Positions 13,754-16,206 of a stretch of DNA of 16,206 nt are shown here, one piece after another. Both the position numbers and the translations under genes were made by a program. The DNA is from Enterocloster bolteae (lineage in GTDB: Bacteria; Bacillota_A; Clostridia; Lachnospirales; Lachnospiraceae): contig JAETTS010000017.1 in assembly GCA_021769025.1 (NCBI GenBank), positions 1-16,206 on the forward strand, written 5' to 3'. Within the stretch, counting starts at the first letter, position 1. The number at the start of each line of letters is the position of its first letter. The notes under the pieces were generated by a model. It searched no databases and was not told where the DNA came from. It was given only the letters and a program-made list of their open reading frames with translations.

Positions 13754-14523
13754 GGGATACCTTGCCTTTCTTTTTGAAGCCAGGATAACAGAGACAAAAA
13801 AAGTCGTTCAGATAGAGAACTGACAACAATAATGGTAAATGTCCAGGCAAATAGATCTGCAGTTTCCAAATAAATCTTTGACATATAAAGCCGCTCTCCA
13901 ATGGATGTGGTGGGAAGCCCGATGACTTCTGCCGCCACACCTGATTTCCAGCTCATTCCTAAAGCAATCCGGCAACCGCTTATAAGGTATGGAAGCAGAG
14001 CCGGAATATAGAGAAAACGGATTCTTTTCCATACAGGAATACGAAAAACGAAAGCCATTTCCAACAGGCTGGCATCTGTACTTTTCAAGCCGGACAATGT
14101 ATTGACATAAATCATAGGAAGAACCACAATAAATGCAATTAAAACAGCCAGCTGGCTGGAACCGATCCAGATTAAAGCCAGAATGATGAAAGATGCCACC
14201 GGGACGGAACGCATTAGCACCATCACTGGCTCAAAAAATTCCTGAAGCCAGGGAAAACGGTAGGCACTGCTTCCGAGAAGAATACCTAAGAAGAAGGCTG
14301 CCAGAAATCCCAGGCTAATTTTTTGAAAGGAGTGGGCAATAGACAACCAGAAGTCTCCAGAAAAGACCAGCTGCCTTAAAGCCACAAAGGTTTCCCACGG
14401 GCCTACCAGAACAATCTGGTTATGAATCCAATGTGCTGACAGCTGCCATACCAGTAGCCAGAACAAAATGATAAGGGGACGACGCCATGGGGCTTTAGAG
14501 ATACGCTTGATCAATTTATCCAT
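13750..14523 (-). CDS. ABC importer permease (BPD_transp_1, SsuC/TauC/ThiX-like)
   Basis: A 257-residue inner-membrane permease with about six helices: first near 15-32, a loop, then 67-88, 98-120, 124-145, 178-195 and 225-247. The EAA loop that contacts the ATPase is visible as EMAFVFRIPVWKRIRFLYIP and the residues after it (155-178). The length and the GPWETF motif after the first helix fit the sulfonate/taurine/thiamine-precursor permease family. It begins eight bases after the binding-protein stop, with AGGAACC overlapping that stop as ribosome binding site, and ends in a four-base overlap with the ATPase gene. A single permease gene suggests a homodimer. The substrate is not determined by sequence. 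Confidence 0.92.
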   Translation of the reverse strand: MDKLIKRISKAPWRRPLIILFWLLVWQLSAHWIHNQIVLVGPWETFVALRQLVFSGDFWLSIAHSFQKISLGFLAAFFLGILLGSSAYRFPWLQEFFEPVMVLMRSVPVASFIILALIWIGSSQLAVLIAFIVVLPMIYVNTLSGLKSTDASLLEMAFVFRIPVWKRIRFLYIPALLPYLISGCRIALGMSWKSGVAAEVIGLPTTSIGERLYMSKIYLETADLFAWTFTIIVVSSLSERLFLSLLSWLQKERQGIP

Positions 14524-14531
14524 AAAGGTTC

Positions 14532-15641
14532 CTATGGAAGATAGAAAAATGCTTCATCCGGAAGTTGTCCGCCTACAGAAGAAGGATCCTGTTCATATAA
14601 CACATTGAGATAACCGGAGAGCTTTTCTTTCATTTCTTCCCCATCAATATAGGTAATGCTGCAATATGGGATCGCTTTGGCAGCCACAGGGGCTTTTTCA
14701 ATAATCCCGGCAGAAGCTACCAGTTGGGCGGTCTCATCAACATTGGCATTGGCAAATTCCGCAGATTCTTTATGTTCCTTCATAAAAACGTTAACAGCAT
14801 TGGCGGAAATCTCATCTTCAAGCAGCTGGCTGCGACATACAGTTACTCCAGTTACCAAGCTCCCACCATTTGCCGACTGGACATTATCCCATTCTTTTGT
14901 CAAATCCAAAACCATCTCCAACTCTTCATTCTGAGCCATGGCCGCGGTGACGAACGGCTGAGGGAGAAGCCCGATGGCATTGCTGTCTTTGGCCAGAACA
15001 GCTGCCACTTCCGTTGCCTCTGATTTATATTCAACTGTTACCTCGTCGGAAGTAAGTTCATTGGCAGACAGCAGATACTGAAGAACATAATCAGGAGTAG
15101 TACCTTTACCTGTCATATAGATGGTTTTCCCTTTTAAGTCAGAAATGCTCTTGATGGAATCATCAGCAGATACTACATATAAAACACCTAATGTATTAAT
15201 GTCCAGCACCTGAATACCCTGGTTGGTTTTCTGATATAAAATGCTGGCCATGTTTGCAGGAACCAAGGCAATGTCCAAGTTGCCGGATACAATCTGGGCA
15301 ACTAGTTCGGAAGCATCTGTCACCATAGTAAATTCGTAGTCACCCTCCACGGAATTCTTGGAAGCTCTGTCCATCAGGGAGACTAGTCCCATGGAAGTAG
15401 GCCCTTTTAATGAACCGATGCGCAGATGGGAAATACCGGGGGCTTCAAGGCTGACCTCTGGTTTGGCGGTTTCAGCAGGTGTCTCAGCGGTTGCAGTAGT
15501 AGCAGTCTCTGGAGTTTCTACGGTAGTCTGTGCTTCCGTTTGAGCCTGACTGGCCTGATTTTGTTGTGGAGCAGAAGAGCAGCCTGTCATCAAAGCGGCA
15601 GTCATGGCACATGTCATCAAAAAGCTTAAAGTTCGTTTCAT
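14532..15641 (-). CDS. ABC importer substrate-binding lipoprotein (NMT1/SsuA-like)
   Basis: A 369-residue lipoprotein that captures the solute outside the membrane and delivers it to the permease. A signal peptide with lipobox LMTGC (Cys21 as the lipidated residue) is followed by a low-complexity Gln/Thr/Glu/Ala linker (22-67) and the binding domain. The start of the mature fold, RIGSLKGPTSMG (74-85), and DLKGKTIYMTGKGTTPDYVL later on are typical of the NMT1/THI5-like and SsuA-like binding proteins. AGAGAGG (15651-15657, minus strand) supports the ATG. It is the first gene of a three-gene importer operon. Candidate solutes for the family are sulfonates, nitrate-like anions or thiamine precursors; none can be chosen here, and no TPP riboswitch core is visible in the leader. 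Confidence 0.92.
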   Translation of the reverse strand: MKRTLSFLMTCAMTAALMTGCSSAPQQNQASQAQTEAQTTVETPETATTATAETPAETAKPEVSLEAPGISHLRIGSLKGPTSMGLVSLMDRASKNSVEGDYEFTMVTDASELVAQIVSGNLDIALVPANMASILYQKTNQGIQVLDINTLGVLYVVSADDSIKSISDLKGKTIYMTGKGTTPDYVLQYLLSANELTSDEVTVEYKSEATEVAAVLAKDSNAIGLLPQPFVTAAMAQNEELEMVLDLTKEWDNVQSANGGSLVTGVTVCRSQLLEDEISANAVNVFMKEHKESAEFANANVDETAQLVASAGIIEKAPVAAKAIPYCSITYIDGEEMKEKLSGYLNVLYEQDPSSVGGQLPDEAFFYLP

Positions 15642-15667
15642 GTATAAATCCTCTCTTTCTTGTCTTT

Positions 15668-15740
15668 CCCGTCAGGTTATTTTTGCCTATTGGCAGTTGC
15701 CTTCCGGGTTAGTGTTGCAGATAAGTCTTATGCTTATCAC
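15668..15740 (-). promoter_or_regulatory. Structured 5' leader of the ABC importer operon
   Basis: The leader between promoter and start codon (about 100 bases) can form a hairpin, GTG-ATAAG/CTTAT...CAC (15712-15740), and then a small three-way junction closed by CCCG/CGGG (15705-15708 with 15668-15671), enclosing GGC/GCC and AGG/CCT hairpins. I do not recognise a known riboswitch. Protein-free folding and ligand binding are untested. Confidence 0.35.
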
Positions 15741-15750
15741 GCGTTTCTTA

Positions 15751-15779
15751 ATTATATCATTATCCTGAAGATCCGTCCA
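15751..15779 (-). promoter_or_regulatory. Promoter of the ABC importer operon
   Basis: On the minus strand: TGGACG (15774-15779), 17 bases, TATAAT (15751-15756) with an extended -10 TG. Transcription would start near 15744, about 100 bases before the lipoprotein start codon. Confidence 0.7.
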
Positions 15780-15808
15780 GACTTTGTCGATGAGAAAGAA
15801 ACAGTATG

Positions 15809-15832
15809 TGATAGGCCTGCTGATAGGCCTGC
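15809..15832. repeat. Tandem 12-base repeat between the divergent promoters
   Basis: TGATAGGCCTGC occurs twice head to tail (15809-15820 and 15821-15832). Each copy contains the palindrome AGGCCT. A weaker copy (AGATCGGCCTAC) lies at 15941-15952. It is placed between the importer promoter and the rRNA promoter. Confidence 0.8.
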
Positions 15833-15885
15833 GCCCAATCAAACAATTCATTCAAAAATTTATTGTAAAAATTTTGAAAAAGATG

Positions 15886-15914
15886 TTGACATTTGGAAAA
15901 TGATTTGGTATTAT
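15886..15914 (+). promoter_or_regulatory. rRNA operon promoter
   Basis: TTGACA (15886-15891), 17 bases, TATTAT (15909-15914), with an extended -10 TG. A very A+T-rich stretch (15852-15884) just upstream looks like an UP element. A second -10 candidate, TATAAT at 15912-15917, would need a 20-base spacer and is less likely. Confidence 0.85.
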
Positions 15915-15920
15915 AATTCT

Positions 15921-16180
15921 CGCCCCGTGAGGGGAGCGGCAGATCGGCCTACAAAGATACGGCTAGATCACTGCCACCGAACATTGAAAATCAAAGATTG
16001 AACAGTATGTAAAACCCTGAAAATTCTAGTAAAAAGGCTGAAGAAGCCTTGGATTTGAGAGAATTCAGAACGGTTCCTGCAAGGCTTTCTTAAGGAAGGC
16101 AGGCAGGGCAAACCAAACAACAGTAAACGGGAAAAGGATTAGCCAAGAGTTAGTCTTGATTCCGGATTAAATTCAAATAA
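15921..16180 (+). other. rRNA operon leader
   Basis: About 260 bases of transcribed leader. Near the 5' end CCCC-GTGA-GGGG (15923-15934) forms a stem with a GNRA tetraloop; AAGGCT/AGCCTT (16034-16050) is a second hairpin. The rest holds the expected pre-16S processing region. No protein-coding gene is supported, although a frame is open to 16001. Confidence 0.7.
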
Positions 16181-16206
16181 TAACATGAGAGTTTGATCCT
16201 GGCTCA
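16181..16206 (+). rRNA. 16S ribosomal RNA, 5' end (continues beyond the window)
   Basis: AGAGTTTGATCCTGGCTCA (16188-16206) is the universal start of bacterial 16S rRNA (27F primer site). Aligning it to E. coli position 8 puts the mature 5' end near 16181. Confidence 0.95.

Noticed and set aside
15675..15682. TPP riboswitch suggested by an AACCTGA-like string in the importer leader
   Set aside because: The matching CTGAGA half and the rest of the thi-box are absent, so the short match is likely chance.
15660..16001. Plus-strand open frame of 113 codons
   Set aside because: It crosses the importer promoter, the tandem repeat and the rRNA promoter and has no ribosome binding site or recognisable protein pattern.

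Overview
The window looks like chromosomal DNA of a strictly anaerobic, low-to-mid-GC Firmicute, most likely a gut-type Clostridium or Lachnospiraceae relative. The grounds are the [FeFe]-hydrogenase gene set, strong AGGAGG-type ribosome binding sites, consensus sigma-A promoters, tRNA genes without an encoded CCA end, and the protein family content. This is an inference from content and not from a search.

Left part (1-6040). The window opens inside a HAMP-type sensor histidine kinase. A strong extended -10 promoter, overlapped by a Rex-like palindrome, then starts a tight four-gene operon: a small NuoE-type [2Fe-2S] protein, a [FeFe]-hydrogenase homologue with a C-terminal PAS domain (HydS-like, putatively sensory), a SpoIIE/PP2C-type phosphatase with an extra C-terminal domain, and a catalytic-looking monomeric [FeFe]-hydrogenase. 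The operon ends in a clear hairpin terminator. The layout suggests that H2 or redox state is read by the HydS-like protein and passed through the phosphatase, next to the hydrogenase that makes or uses H2. This is the most interesting system in the window.

Middle part (6059-12018). An ABC export-type operon follows: an ATPase, a large membrane-anchored protein of unknown function, and two ABC-2-like permeases, each with a large domain between its first and second membrane segments. A serine hydrolase of the beta-lactamase/esterase (class C) fold comes next. There is little room for a promoter between the hydrogenase terminator and the ATPase start, so read-through may matter.

Right part (12019-16206). 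Two tRNA transcription units lie here: Pro-Gly-Arg-His behind a perfect TTGACA-N17-TATAAT promoter, and Gln-Lys-Leu behind a second promoter. A symmetric terminator separates them from a convergent minus-strand ABC importer (lipoprotein, permease, ATPase of the NitT/TauT/thiamine-precursor type; substrate unknown). Its 5' leader can fold into several hairpins. The divergent intergenic region also holds a strong promoter and leader for an rRNA operon, and the first 26 bases of 16S rRNA close the window.
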